Source: Adiantum capillus-veneris
Lineage: Eukaryota; Streptophyta; Polypodiopsida; Polypodiales; Pteridaceae
Reading direction: 5' to 3'
Assembly: GCA_014529385.2 (NCBI GenBank)
Contig: CM043966.1
Coordinates: 89,786,587 to 89,850,586 of the forward strand
Length of the DNA: 64,000 nt
Positions 30,540-42,119 of this stretch are shown piece after piece. A model generated the notes under the pieces. That model ran no database searches and was not told the DNA's origin. It worked only from the letters and a program-made list of their open reading frames with translations. The position numbers and the translations under genes were made by a program. The stretch's first letter is position 1. Every line of letters starts with the position of its first letter.

Positions 30540-31710
30540 TGTGATGGCCTTCATCTGTCGCCTAACCTCGCTCTCGGTGATCTCCTCTAAGGCTTGTCGA
30601 GCCCGTAGCTGTCTGTATAGATCTCTACACTCCCCGTCGTACCATCGGTTCTGAGGTATCGTCCCACAGGGTGGGGGTCGGCCACTATGGGTAGTGTCTC
30701 GAAAGCAGCTGAGGGCTGAGGTGTGTAAGACTGCGGAGAGCTGGCTAGTGAGTGTAAAGAGCGGCACGTCTGGATCGAGGGTGTAGATCCCCTCATATAC
30801 ATGTGATGAGTAAACTCTGGCTAGCTCATGTGTGAGTGGTGTGTGGTGTGGATGTAGGTGGTGTATGTGAGATGGGTGAGCCAGTGAGAGATAAGGCGAG
30901 ATATGCGTGGTCAACCCCAATAAGTGGTGGGATGGTGAGAGATGTGAGCAAATGGGCTGCCTCTCTGAAGCCGACAATGTAGTCAACTGTGCTACCTCCA
31001 CTGGCTACTGATGGTGGTATACAAGTCAGGCCGCCGGATGATGGCCATTGCGCCATCCCATTATAAATAACAAGACGGTGCTGTGATCCCAAGCCCATAT
31101 GGTGTGGGTCTCGTGGCATCTCTAGAGATCCTCTCTGCCCCTATGTCCTCCATGGTGGAGAGTAGCTCTGAGTCGTCGAAGTCGTAAATGTCACACTGTC
31201 TACTCTGTGTCCTGGCGTTGAAATCCCCCGTGAGGAAGACTTCACCCAGTCTAGAGTACTCCATGATCTCCTCCCTGAGACATGCATATGGTGAGTGTGA
31301 ATCATCCTCCTCCTCTCCTCTGTGTGTGTGGACCTCCTCTGTCTCTCCTCCATCTGTCTGTGCAAACCTAGAGCCGCTAGGTGCAAAGTAGCATATGGCG
31401 ATGTAGAGGATGTGCTCCTCAGATAGCTCAATCCGTGTCCACATGTATCATGCTTCTGGATCGCGTGCTACTATCTGTTTCCTGCTATGAAGTGATCGGC
31501 GGTAGAGGACTGCTACTCCCCCAGATCCTCTCGAGGTGTTGTGCCATGTACACTTCTTGTGTGTAGACTCCCATTGATAGTCCTGTACTCGGGGTAGACC
31601 TCTCTCTGAGCTCTCGTATGTCTGAGTAGAATGATGTCTCTACCGTGCATCACCTCTTCCAGTCTCCCTAGGTGTGTCCATAGAGAGCCGTTGCAGTTCC
31701 AAACTGTCAT
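30540..31710 (-). pseudogene. LINE-C1 endonuclease domain and linker, frameshifted
   Basis: Opens MTVWNCNGSLWTHLGRLEEV, where N at 'WNCNG' is the conserved first-strand motif of AP-type LINE endonucleases. YIAICYFAPSGSRF (about 31400), FLTGDFNARTQSRQ (about 31240, with the Asp-x-Asn active-site pair) and VDYIVGF followed by GVDHAYLALSLTG (about 30920-30890, with the Asp-His pair) complete the catalytic set. The region after it (RWYDGECRDLYRQLRARQAL) is the usual link toward RT. Frames shift at about 31515, 31440, 31090 and 30990. The active enzyme would nick the target strand, so this domain decides where the LINE inserts. Confidence 0.8.
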
Positions 31711-31799
31711 ATGTATCTCCTCGTAGAGTGTCCCATAGGCCGCGAGTCCCTATGCTACTGCCTAGCCATCAATGATGATTCGGCCATCTCTGTATGAAG

Positions 31800-32646
31800 C
31801 CCTCTTCCCCTCCTTGCGAGCTTGGTGTACTCTAGGTCTGCATGCGCGTCAGTGTGTCACTTGCATTGGTGTGATATCGTCGTCTAGGTAGATAGGTGGT
31901 CCATCCAGTCCTCTCAAGATCACCCTCTTGCGAAGGAAAGTAGACCGTGCTTCTTCGGAGGAGAAGTGTTGGATGAGGGCCCTCTTCCTTGTGAGATCTT
32001 TACCCCTCTCCAAGCTTTGAGGAAAGGGGGTGATTCCTCTTCCTTGTATCCGAGTTTCTTGCATAAAGCCTTTCCATCAAGCTCGGGGGTGAGGCCTTCT
32101 TTTTCTAGTGACGCAAATGTTGAGGCGTCGGGCTTGTCTCATCTTCTTTTCCTCAAGGGTAGTGTGCACAATGACAACTTCCTTCTCTCTAGCCTCCTTC
32201 TTGATGTTCTTCTTGACTACTTCAACCCACCCATTTTTAGTAGCTTCCAATTTTCCCTCGATGCTAGCGGTCAAAGCTTTGGTGAGTTCATCTTTGAGGG
32301 CTTCCTTCGTGTCCGTGTGCATCTCGCCTTCTTCGGGGGTGAGGGATGCAATCGAGGCTTTGAGGAGCTCGATTTGCTCCCTTGTGTCTTCTCTTTCTTT
32401 GGCCCATTCCTCTTGTTTCTTCCGCCATTCTTCCTTCTCTTGCTCCTTCTCCATCGCCCATCTCTCCTTCTCTTTCTTCCATGCTTCCCTCTCTTTGATA
32501 TAGGTCTCCCCTTCCTTCTCTAGTTTGGAGATCCGGTTGATAATTGTGTTTAGAGTGGTATCCGATGACTTCTTGTATTCCTTGATCTTGTCGTCGAGTT
32601 TGCTCATCTCCTTCCCCATTTCTTCCTTGCTCACTCCCTTCGTCAT
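31800..32646 (-). pseudogene. LINE-C1 ORF1: coiled-coil RNA-binding protein, frameshifted
   Basis: The first 189 codons (32646-32077) start MTKGVSKEEMGKEMSKLDDK and form a long Glu/Lys heptad-like coiled coil (about residues 5-100), then KALTASIEGKLEATKNGWVE and a basic KKMRQARRLNICVT. After a frameshift at about 32090, a second frame (32064-31849) reads ERGKDLTRKRALIQHFSSEE and RKRVILRGLDGPPIYLDDD, which resembles the RRM/CTD part of L1 ORF1 proteins. Such proteins trimerise and coat LINE RNA. The same block, with LTRKRSLILQFPSEEARTLF, is found on the plus strand at 45.9-46.1 kb, and LINE-E encodes a similar layout. Confidence 0.7.
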
Positions 32647-32744
32647 TGTTGAGAATGAGAATAAATGTGGCTGTGGTTGTGTGGATATGTATGTGGCTGA
32701 ATGTGAGTGTGAATGTGTGTGTATGTGTGGAGAGGGGGGACGTG

Positions 32745-32791
<47 letters not shown>

Positions 32792-33042
32792 GGGGCAGCA
32801 GGCCTGGTGCAGTTGGCAATGCTGCAACAGTGAGGCAGCGGCAGGTGCTATAGCCTTGGCAGTGTGCAGTCGCAGCAGGTCAGCCACAGCGGGCTCAGCA
32901 GCAGCAGCAGCAGTGGCGCGCACAGGGGGTGAAACAGCAGCAGCGCGCAGGCCTCCACAGGGGTGGCGCGTGGGCAGCTACAGGGGGTGCAGGGGCTGCG
33001 CGGTGGGGCAGGGCTGGCGAGGATGGCGGCGAGCAGGCATGG

Positions 33043-33044
<2 letters not shown>
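32647..33044 (-). promoter_or_regulatory. LINE-C1 5' untranslated leader (CTG-rich, with a (CA)n array)
   Basis: About 400 bp between the CT array and the ORF1 ATG are rich in GCAGCAG on the plus strand and hold a (GT)20 array at about 32750-32788. LINE leaders usually carry an internal promoter; no specific element can be pointed to here. The LINE-E leader (58132-58698) has the same GCAGCAG-rich character. Confidence 0.5.

Positions 33045-33093
<49 letters not shown>
33045..33093. repeat. (GA)24 array at the LINE-C1 5' end
   Basis: Perfect GA array. In the sense of LINE-C1 it reads CT and immediately precedes the leader. Confidence 0.95.
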
Positions 33094-33097
<4 letters not shown>

Positions 33098-33801
33098 ACA
33101 CAAGACAAGGAGCAACACTCGATGATAATGACTAGATGGCAACATGAAATCTACATAAGTGGTGACTTACATATCCCCAATGATGTGCAAGGGACATCAT
33201 TGAGTGGGTCAACAAATAGTAACCTAATCAACTAAGTCAAGTGGAGAGAGCTAGGCTAGAGAGACATTTCCTTAGAACTAGGGGAATGGATCGAGGAACA
33301 GCCGTTCCTACACATGGACGGGTCAAAACGGAAGGGGAACTTTGCCATTCCAGGCACCAACCCCATTCTCAAACTTTTGCCGTCCTGACCCCAACCCCAA
33401 CCCTCACCAACAAAATAGAGCATGCGCGCGCACACACACATGTGCGCATACATGTGTATGCATACATTCATGTAGATACGCATACACTCATACGTATGTA
33501 TCTACATGTGTGTACGGCACATGCATATGCGCGTTCATCTATGTTATAACTTCGGGTAGGTGATCTAAAGGAAAGAACTTGGAATAACAGTATGGAACCA
33601 AGAGGGGAGCGAAGCAAAGAGAAGATGTTCGAGCGGGATGCCATTGTCATTTCTCCCATTCAAGTATTTTTTTATTGATTGATCCTCTTTTGGTACAAAA
33701 AGTTGGAGGGTTAAAATCCGATCCCGCAAAAAAACTGAGTGTGGGAGTGCAAGCCTGTGGTACTTTAATAACCCCCATGAGCCCTGGTGACACAAACTGA
33801 T
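33094..33801. other. Unassigned interval with CA/TG/TA-rich stretch
   Basis: No gene or repeat family was recognised. About 33420-33545 is an alternating purine-pyrimidine stretch (GCGCGCACACACACATGTGC, then ATACATGTGTATG-type repeats) likely to be structurally unusual (Z-DNA prone). Confidence 0.5.
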
Positions 33802-34140
33802 GAGGTGGCATGCCAAAACAACTTGAGGATGTTTGGCCAAGAGGACACTAGGGGGTTATAGTTATAGGGTTAAAAACCTAACCCTACTAACTTACAAAAC
33901 CTAGCCGAGGGGCCTAAACCCTTTAAATGGAAAGGAGGACCCAAAAATTGCATGGAGCATGACACATGGAAAACTCTACGGCAGCCCCCATGTTTTGCGT
34001 TGGCTGTTGAAGTGGCACTGTACGGATTTTCACAAATTACGGAATCAGAGAGTGCAAACTTTTAGTACAGAGCTTTTGGGACTCTGGGCTTTTGCAACAA
34101 AGATTTTCATGTAACTGCTTTTGCTCATAGATCTATGCAT
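33802..34140 (+). repeat. LTR family 1 relic, plus orientation, truncated
   Basis: GGTGACACAAACTGATGAGG is a decayed LTR start. GAGGGGCCTAAACCC, a CTGTACGGATTTTC module and GCAACAAAGATTTTCATG match family-1 U3 sequence. Similarity ends at about 34140, where decayed gypsy-4 pol begins on the other strand. Confidence 0.6.
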
Positions 34141-36155
34141 CCCTCTCTCATTTTGACAACATTAGACTCTCATAAGCTATAGCACGGCCCTCTCGCATTA
34201 AGATCACACCCAGAATGCTTCCACAAGCATCACAGTAAACCTCCAAAGATTTCTGCAAATCTCGTAAAATCAACACTGGCCTAGTAGTCAATTCTACCTG
34301 AGTCTCTCGAACGCGGCAATCTATAAGGGTTTAGGTTATACAACGGCGAAGTAATCTCTGCAAATTGTCTCAGGAGAACCACCTGTGGTAAGAGTACAAG
34401 ATCAAAAAGCTTCACACATCATGTACATTTCTCAATGTAGACCATTCACAAATAGCCGCCACTTCAGTTGGATCCATGCTAACACCTTGGACGAAAGAAT
34501 GTACCCCAAAGAGTGGATCTCTAGTAGAAAAAACTCACTCTTCTTCCCGTTGTCACCATCTATGTTCTCTTAGTGCCTTGAATATTGACAACAAATTCTC
34601 TCTATGTTCCGCTTCGGATTTGGAGAAAACAATGATGCCATCAAAGAATGTGCCCACAAACTGTCTATGCTCTCAAAAGATCCTATCCATCATCCTTGTG
34701 AACGTTGCAAGAGCATCTGTGAGACCAAAAGGCATCACCAAATTCTTGTACAATCAAAAAGATGACCTATACGCAAGCTTATATTCATCTTTAGGAGCAA
34801 TCTTGATACAATGATAGCCACTTTTAAGATCGATCCTACTGAAAGAAGTAGAACCCTGTAATCTATCAAGTATATCATCGATCCTAGGTTTGGAAGTCTG
34901 TTCTTGAAGGTAATCTTATTAAGAGCCATTAGTCTATACACATTCTCCAAGCTCAGTCTTTCTTTTACACGAGTGGCATTGGAGAACAAAAAGGTGAAGA
35001 TTTTTTCTGGATCAAGCCCTTTTCAAGGTCTTTCAATTAACATAATTTCTTCCTATTGATCTTTGCTCACTCTATAAGGTGGTCGGCTTGAAGTAGTATT
35101 GCTACGTATCAAATCTATGGTATGATCCTCTAATTGTTGACAGGTATCTCGCCAGGCAAATCTCGGAGAATGAATTGACAAGAGCTTGAAGGAAACTCGA
35201 CGCTCTAACGTACTTCTCTCAAACTTGAGTCCTTATTTTCTTCCATATTATTAAGAATAATTAGTAAATACAAAAACTTGATTAATTTTGAAATGGTTTC
35301 TCATACAAGAGAGATAGACTCGCCTTTATTTTTTACATCAATGACCACATCTCTACCCTTCCTATTCTTAAACTAGAATTTCCTAGCCCGATGATCCATA
35401 ACAATGTTGTTCTTGTGGTGTCGAGGCATCCCCAAGAGTACACCACACCCTTCAAAAGGCATGATGTGGAAGTCTTCGAGCCCAATGTAACCCTAACAAT
35501 GCAATCGAAGCTTGCCTATGATAGGCGTTGCGGGGACTTCATACATTGGTGCCCCTAACAGTGCATCTATCTATGGTCCCATCTCTTAAGGCTCGACTCC
35601 CAATTGAGCCGCCATCTCTAGCAAGACGAAGTTGGCCTTGGCTCACAGATGTCAAAGAAAATGAAGGCCTCCTGATCTTGTACTTTGCCCCACGCTTTGC
35701 AAAGCTTAGTACTCTCATCCTCGTCGTCTCCAGGCGTCCCCATGAAATCAAGTACAAGTCTCGCTTTCATCTTTCCCATCTTTGCTTGCTCCTCATCAGT
35801 GTTTGGTTTTTCAACATGCTTTTTCTCTTTCTTAGGGCACTTTGCTAACACATGCCCCACTTCACCACACCCATAGCACTTTCCCTTTGCTCGATAGATA
35901 ATTAATGAGTTGTGGGTTTCTTTTTCTAAGCAAACCTCTTGCCTTTATTCTTCCCTTTTGAAGCTTCTATCTCTAAAGCTTTTGACACCAAATAGTTCGT
36001 AACATATGTCAAGGAACCCATCATATTGAGTAGCCACCCAAAGCATGGTCTATAAGTTGTTGAATGCTAGAGGCCAAAATCTCTGATTATAGGTTGCAAG
36101 AGCATCTTCTTCTTTCATTCGAAGATGGTTCCAAGCAATCAAAACATCTACCGTG
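34141..36155 (-). pseudogene. gypsy-4: heavily decayed RT, protease and gag
   Basis: Nucleotide and frame-broken protein similarity to gypsy-2/6 covers RNase H start to RT N-terminus (about 34150-35060, for example GCGCATGGCCCTCTC-like sequence and KDGS/CIDY relics near 34930), protease (about 35100-35700; LPLEGCGVLLGMPRHHKNNI-type relic at about 35460) and gag with an intact knuckle CYGCGEVGHVLAKCP (about 35876-35830). Mid-gag sequence AWNHLRMKEED ends at about 36120, where an LTR of family 2 begins. Stops are very frequent, so this is one of the older insertions. Confidence 0.7.
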
Positions 36156-36834
36156 TGAAACCGACCTATAGCCTCACTAGAGAGCGGTAAACTTTGGCTT
36201 TCACCCGATCTGCACGTTGTTTAACTACCTGTACTCTACGACACAAAGCAACTTCACGAATAAACCTATGACACGAATTCAACAATTCAAAATGAATCAC
36301 GACTTGGTAGCTAGAGTGCTCCCAGGTAGACAGTGACACCTTGTTGGCCCCAAAGGTTGGCGCCCCTTTCGGTATTTCTTTATTCCAATTGACTTGAAGA
36401 AAACCCATAAACTTCTACGAGCTGTCTCACTTCTATTGAGCTGAAAATTGCCTACTGTAGCGCAATTTCGCCGGCATAACGACAGTAGAAGGCTTCACAG
36501 ACAAAATCCCCATGTACTAGGTGACTTTCCACGTGAATTTGAGCACTTTTGCAAACCTAGAGAGAAAGTACAGCACGCTGATTCTCTGTTTTCAGCCTCT
36601 AAGATGCTCCAAAACACTTGTTTTAGCAGTTCCTTAGCTTCCCAGAAGCTCTTGGTACCTTTAGGCATCAAAAAGGGTCAAAACCCTAAACCTGCAAAAA
36701 ATTACAGCAAGCTGTAATTCTCTGTTTTGAGCTCCCTTTTGCGTGCGGAACGCATCCATAGCAAGCCCTCAAGTTCCCACACCTGTAGGGATACTTGCCC
36801 TTTGATTTAGACAAGATTTCCAGAGTTACCCGGA
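36156..36834 (-). repeat. LTR family 2, left copy (3' LTR of gypsy-5)
   Basis: Aligns over about 680 bp with 40338-41000: TATAGCCTCACTAGAG, TTGGCCCCAAAGGTTGGCGC at about 36340, CATAACGACAGTAGAAG, ACAAAATCCCCATGT, AAAATTACAGCAAGC. It shares the roughly 40-bp conserved block with family 1 but little else. Its far end is hidden by the GGAACG element inserted at 36835. The exact boundaries are approximate. Confidence 0.65.
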
Positions 36835-37448
36835 ACGCGGAACAGGAACGGGAACGGGGGAACGAGTAGGGGTCCGGAACGAGAACGGCGCGGAACGAGA
36901 GGCATAAAAACACCCAAATAGCTATGTGTGATTGGATAGTAGTATCACAGTCCTTTGACTCTAACACTCACAAAACACTTGATTTGAAGACCATTCAGCC
37001 TTACTATGGCAAGCGCGTGTCGTGTAGACTTTAGAGTTTGAGAGGGGGGAGAGGGAAGGGAGGAGAGAGAGATCTTGAAAGTTGAGAGAGAGAGGGAGAG
37101 AGCTTTTAGCCTTGTAGAGTCTAGACTTGAAAGCTTGAAAGAGGCTAGAGCTTGAGAGTCGAGACTCGAGAGGGTAGAGCTTGAGCTTTGGCCCTTGAAA
37201 GCTTGTGTGCATTGTGAAGGTAAGGGGTAGGGGAAGGGACATTTAATAAGGGGAAGGCTCACAAGATAAATCACCCAAATCTTAAAATCTGCCCATTCCC
37301 AACCGTTCCCGGCTGGCTGTTCCAGTATCAAATGCCTCTGCGGAATGCCTGGCCGTTCCAGGCCATGTACCCCCCCCCCCCCCCCCCCCCCCCCCTTTAG
37401 AACGTCGTTCCAACGTTCCTTGCCCATGGGGTGGCGTTCCCCGGTATC
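36835..37448. mobile_element. GGAACG-rich element, copy 2
   Basis: Starts GTTACCCGGAACGCGGAAC and ends GGCGTTCCCCGGTATC, an imperfect inverted repeat of the start. GGAACG hexamers crowd the left end and CGTTCC the right end, as in copy 1 at 9382-9748. The interior differs from copy 1 (GAGAG/CTTGAAAG-rich, about 37020-37210) and contains a 26-bp poly-C run at 37370-37395. It separates LTR family 2 from gypsy-5 integrase. No clear target duplication was found. Confidence 0.5.
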
Positions 37449-40337
37449 AAGAATTTCAAAGGGTGCCTTGTTTGTTGATGAAGGCACCGTATTGTTGTAT
37501 GCAGATTCAAGCATGGGTACATATTAATCCCACTTGCCCTTATTGGCTGGCACGTAGCATTTAAGCAGATATAAGACACTAGAATTAGCCTCTTTTGACT
37601 ATCCATAAATTTGTGGATGAAATGAGGATGAAAACTTGGGCGTCGTGCCCATGTTTTCAAACGAGCCTCTCTACAATAAGCTCGCCATGCAAGGATCACA
37701 ATCACTAACAATTGATTGTGCAATACCATGATACTTAAACACAATATACATGAACAATCATGCCATCTAATCAGAATTTATCTTCTTCCTATGGGCCTAC
37801 TTACTGAACCTGCAAATAATGGTCCATACACCATCATTCCTTGTCGACGTTCTCGGAAGATCAAAGATAAAATCCATAGCAATACTTTCCCATGGCTTAT
37901 CTAGAATAGTCAGCGATTGTAACAACCCTAGTGCCTTTTGTCTGTCAAACTTGACCTTTTGGCAAATTACGCATGCTCGCACAAAGGCATCCACATCTCT
38001 CCTCAAAGTAGGCCAATAGTAGAATGTCTCGATCGCTTTCATTGTCGCATCTATACCACGATTTCCTGCATGCAATGGGACATGACTTTCGACCATAACT
38101 TTATGTCGCAATGGCCTGCCTAGTGACACATAGTCTGCCATCATCCATGCATCATCATAAAACCATCCCTGAATAGATAGTGCCCATGGCGTTGTCCATC
38201 TAGTAGTTGTTTAAAGATTCTTACAAAATCTTCATCAGTAGCATATTGTTCCTTCATGCCATCAAGCTCATGATGATAAGGAATTGACACGGCTGCAATT
38301 TGTGGCTTTCTTGACAATGCATCAACCACAACATTCTTCTTGCCTTTCACATGCACTATTTAACAAATGATTTCGCGAGATCTAGTAAAATGATTACTGG
38401 ATCCGAAGTCATCTTTTCCTTCGAGAGATTAAAAGCTGAAATCTCTTTTTGTGGTCATTTGAAAGTGACCTCTTTCTTTTGCAAAGCATGTAGAGGTGAA
38501 GCAATCTCGGCAAAATTTAAGATGAACCTTCTATAGTAGGAACGCAGTCCCAAGAAGCTACAGACATCATGCACAATCTTCAAGTATGGCCATGTCTTGA
38601 TTGCTTCAACCTTGGCAAGATCCATTTGGAAACCATCCTTTGACACTATGTGGCTTAGAAAGTGGATATCATTCAAGAAGAATTCACTTTTCTTGGGATT
38701 GATGAGCAACATGTGACTGCGTAACTCTTCGAACACAATGGTCACGTGACGCCTACGCTCCTCTTCATTCTTTGAATAGACTATCATGTTATCGAAGATT
38801 GTGCCAACAAACTTTGATGTGGACGGAAGATCCGATCCATCATCCTATTGAACGTAGCAAGAGCATTTGTAAGACCAAATGGCATCGCTAAGAACTCATA
38901 CAGACCAAATGTCGTCCTAAACGCAATCTTCATATGAATCTGATGGTATCCACCCTTAAGATCTATCCTCTCTCTGAACAGTCAAGAATATCATCAATCC
39001 TTGGAATAGTAAACATGTTCTTGATGGTATTCTCATTCAACGCACAATAATCAATACACATGCACTAAGAGCCATCCTACTTCTGCACTAGAAGCACTTG
39101 GGAGCAGAAGGGTAAAGTACTAGAGGTTGAATCCACGCTTTTTCTAGCAGCTCCTCTATTTGGCTCATGATCTCTTTCTGTTGGGCCGCACTAACCCTAT
39201 AGAGAGGTCTATTTAGTGGGCTACAACCTGGCACCAAATCTATCACATGATCCTCAGGCCTCTCCAACAGGAATTGAGACGATAATAAATCAAAAAAACA
39301 GTCACTAAACTCTCGCAAAAATGCTTACTTTTCTTTATCTAACACAGATAAATTTGAATGCCAATTATCCGAAACATCACGTGCAAAGATCAACTACGCA
39401 AAAAACGATTTTTAATTACAAAAGTGATAGTCGAAGCTAATACAATAGGGACAACCTCTCCTCTTAACTTTACATCCAACATGTGAGTTTTGCCTCTATG
39501 CTGTAGGATGACCTTCTTGTTGAAGACATCCAACACTCCATGTACATGACAGGATTCCCGACAAAGCATCGTACCCTTCCAAAGGCATAGTATAAAATTC
39601 CTTCGTGTCCACATACGATTGAATATGCAGACGCAGCTTTCCAATGATGAGAGTGACACACTCTGAATGGCCAAGACATGCCAAACCTGCCTCTGTTGTG
39701 TACCCCATCTCTTCAGCTTTAATGCTTAGCCAACTCTGGGAGATAAAGTTTGTCTTTGCACCTGGATATCCCTGACTTTATCCCACGCTTTGCATAACTC
39801 ACTGGAATCAGAATTTGGCCCATCACCCACCATATCTAGCACTAAACTGGGCGTGGGTTTGGGCTTCTTTCCTTTCTTGTCCTCTTTATCCTTTGAGTCA
39901 GTTGGCCTCTTCTTCTTCTGTAGACACTCTACAGCAAGGTAACCAGGCTGCTCGCAGATAAAGCATTTATTCTCAGCCATCAAAGCCTTCTTCTCTTCGA
40001 AAGACTTGCGCACAAAAGGCTTCTTCTGTTTCTTTGCTTGTCTTCCAAAAGTCTCAGCTAAGTCCTTAGCTTTCTATGCTTTTCCTAACCCCTGGGAAGC
40101 TTCTGGAGTCGCTTTTGCAAAGGGCTTCTTCACTGAATTTTTCTTTGCCTAACTCTCGCCAACCTCATACATTAGAGAAACAACCTGTATGTCCTATGCA
40201 GAGGAGCCCTGTTCTCTTGTGTCATTTGTCATGTAGCCATAGTGGAATTCCAAGTTCCCGTGCTTTGTGTCTTCGCCCAAAACAGACCAAGGCTCACTTC
40301 TTGACGAAAAAGTAATATCGTCCCAGCGACAAAACCA
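37449..40337 (-). pseudogene. gypsy-5: decayed integrase, RT, protease and gag
   Basis: Minus-strand relics in order: a gag fragment (to about 40330); a knuckle at about 39960 reading CFICEQPGYLAVECL, with the zinc His replaced by Tyr; protease region (39674-39390, PLEGYDALSG); RT entry EDHVIDLVPGCSPLNRPLYR (39280); RT thumb SEFFLNDIHFLSHIVSKDGF and SYYRRFILNFAEIASPLHAL (38787-38455); ADALSRKPQIAAVS (38356); the integrase zinc domain ending CVICQKVKFDRQKALG; and the core start MDFIFDLPRTSTRNDGVW (38144-37797). It is cut at PFEILDTG by the GGAACG element. It is clearly more diverged from gypsy-2 than gypsy-6 is, so a separate lineage flanked by LTR family 2. Confidence 0.75.
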
Positions 40338-41000
40338 TGAAACCAGCATATAGCCTCACTAGAGGGCTATAAACTTTGTCTTTCACCCAATGTGCACGTT
40401 ACTTAACTTTACCTATACTTCAGGACACAAAGTAGCTTCATGAATAAACCTGACTGGAATTCAACACTTCAAACCAAATCACGATATAGTAGCTAGAGTA
40501 TTCCCAAGTAGACATTGACACCCTCTTGACCCCAAAGGTTGGTGCCCCTTTCGGTATTTCGTTATTCCTATTAAACTTGGAGAAAACCTCTAAACTTTTA
40601 CGAGCTGTCTCACTTCTATTGGGCTAATTGCCTACTCTAGCAAAATTTCTACATCATAATGACAGTAGAAAGCTTCAGAGACAAAATCCCCATGTGCTAG
40701 GGGACTTTCCACGTGAATTAGAGCACTTTTGCAAACCTGGCAAGAAAATACAGCACACTGAATTCTCTGTTTTCAGCCTCTAAAACGCTTCAAAACACGT
40801 GTTTAGCAATTCCCTAGCTTCCCCGAAGCTCCTCGGACCTTTAAGCATCAAAAAGGGGGTCAAAACCCTAAACCTGCAAAAAATTACAGCAAGCAGTAAT
40901 TCTCTGTTTAGGTCTTCGTTTTGCGTGCCGAACACATCTACAACAAGCCCTCGACTTCCCGCACCTGTAGGATTACTTGCCTTTGGTTTAGACAAGATTT
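40338..41000 (-). repeat. LTR family 2, right copy (5' LTR of gypsy-5)
   Basis: Matches 36156-36834 in the same orientation with roughly 80-85 % identity by eye, including the conserved block at about 40530-40570 (TTTCGGTATTTCGTTATTCC). A TGG-starting sequence just inside (minus TGGTTTTGTCGCTGGGAC) could be its primer site. The right boundary near 41000 is approximate. Confidence 0.65.
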
Positions 41001-42100
41001 CTCGCGAGAAATCTCTCTAAATCAGCTTGTACATGCTTGGGATTAGCTAATCCGGTCATGTGCAAGAGGCTCTTGCCTCGGGAATCGCGCATAAACCCAC
41101 AAAATTGTACATACAGATAAGTAGCCCTTGAGCCGGGCATCACAATTTTGTATTCAAAAGGGGAGGGGTGCACGAGAGCGGAATCATCGTGCTACATAAG
41201 TCAGAGGAGGAGGCAAGCTTTCCATTAAAGCTGTGATCACTTGCATGAACTACTCACACATAAAGGTTCACTTATCGGTCAAATCAGTCGCCCCTCCTTC
41301 CCCAAATCGATTTTGGGCGCCCCACTTTCTAAGTTGTCCTTGCAGATTGTCCACAGGATGCCAAGTGTCCACTTTGCCCTTTTCAATTAATTTCCTAGTA
41401 CCGAGTTGAAGACTTAACTTAATCGGTCCCTGATGGAGGATCCAAATCTTGCAAAATTAAAGTGACGGATGCAAGTTAAATCTTGTACCATTCGACTTCT
41501 CAAGTATACAGAAGATCCTCAATGTGCGAAACACATATAGGATCAACCAATGATTGAAATTCACGAGAGAGGGCAAAAGGTTGCACATCCAAATCTCAAG
41601 TCGGCAATGAAGGTTAAAGCAAGTGGTTTGGTTGATACCATAATACAAGTTTTCATGAGATTGTGACAGACACTAACCTTATTTGTTGGTTTCCTTCCCT
41701 TCATTTTTATTTAATTTTTGTGACCCTCTTCTTGAAGTCACAAATGGCCGGACATTGTATGGCCAGTGTGAAATGGCCGATGACTGAGAGTTTCACCTGC
41801 AGTAGTGAAGGCCGGGCAGCCATGAGTTGGTTGGGCCAATCGGCACTGAAATCTGAGTAGTAGAAGGGTGGCTAGGCTCAAGAGTCAATTTAAGTTATTT
41901 AGGCCCCACGTTGAGACTTCATAATTTGGTTGCATCCTCGTTAGTTTTCCTTTTATCATTGGACTCCCGGTTGACTTTGGGTATAGTCTCTCTATGTACT
42001 GTCACCAAGTTACTCCCATATTTTTTGTCGGATTTGCTGTTAGTGTCGATGGTGTGTGCTGCAAAAAGTCAAACAGGAGTCTCCATAGAAGAAGAATCGA
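41001..42100. other. Unassigned interval
   Basis: No recognisable coding region. Part of it may still be LTR family 2 or the interior of an unrelated element ending at the primer-like site at 42101. Confidence 0.4.
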
Positions 42101-42119
42101 TTGAAGCTCTAACACCATT
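42101..42119 (-). promoter_or_regulatory. Possible primer-binding site and LTR edge of another element
   Basis: Minus-strand TGGTGTTAGAGCTTCAATC, directly followed on the plus side by TGTAATTGGCAAGCC ... ACGAGGGGGTGAATCAGC, has the form of a TGG-type primer site next to an LTR starting TG. The GxGGGGGTGAATCAG motif is frequent at plant copia-type LTR starts. No adjacent coding domain was found to confirm it. Confidence 0.35.

Larger units (their letters stand above)
30537..33093 (-). mobile_element. LINE-C1: 5' part of a LINE (5'UTR, ORF1, endonuclease)
   Basis: On the minus strand the order is a (CT)n array (33093-33045), a CAG/CTG-rich leader (33044-32647), ORF1 (32646 to about 31800), then endonuclease (31710 to about 30540). 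The RT and 3' end are missing; a gypsy scrap is joined at 30536. The leader begins exactly at the CT array, like that of LINE-E, which suggests that the intact 5' end lies at the microsatellite. A plus-strand relative (LINE-C2) lies at 45.9-51.35 kb. Confidence 0.8.

Noticed and set aside
32288-32923. 211-codon frame overlapping LINE-C1 ORF1 and leader
   Set aside because: It runs through the (CA)n array and is an out-of-phase shadow of ORF1; the coiled-coil frame is the one matching LINE ORF1 proteins.
33420-33545. Promoter or origin function for the CA/TG/TA-rich stretch
   Set aside because: Only alternating simple sequence is visible; no gene starts nearby.
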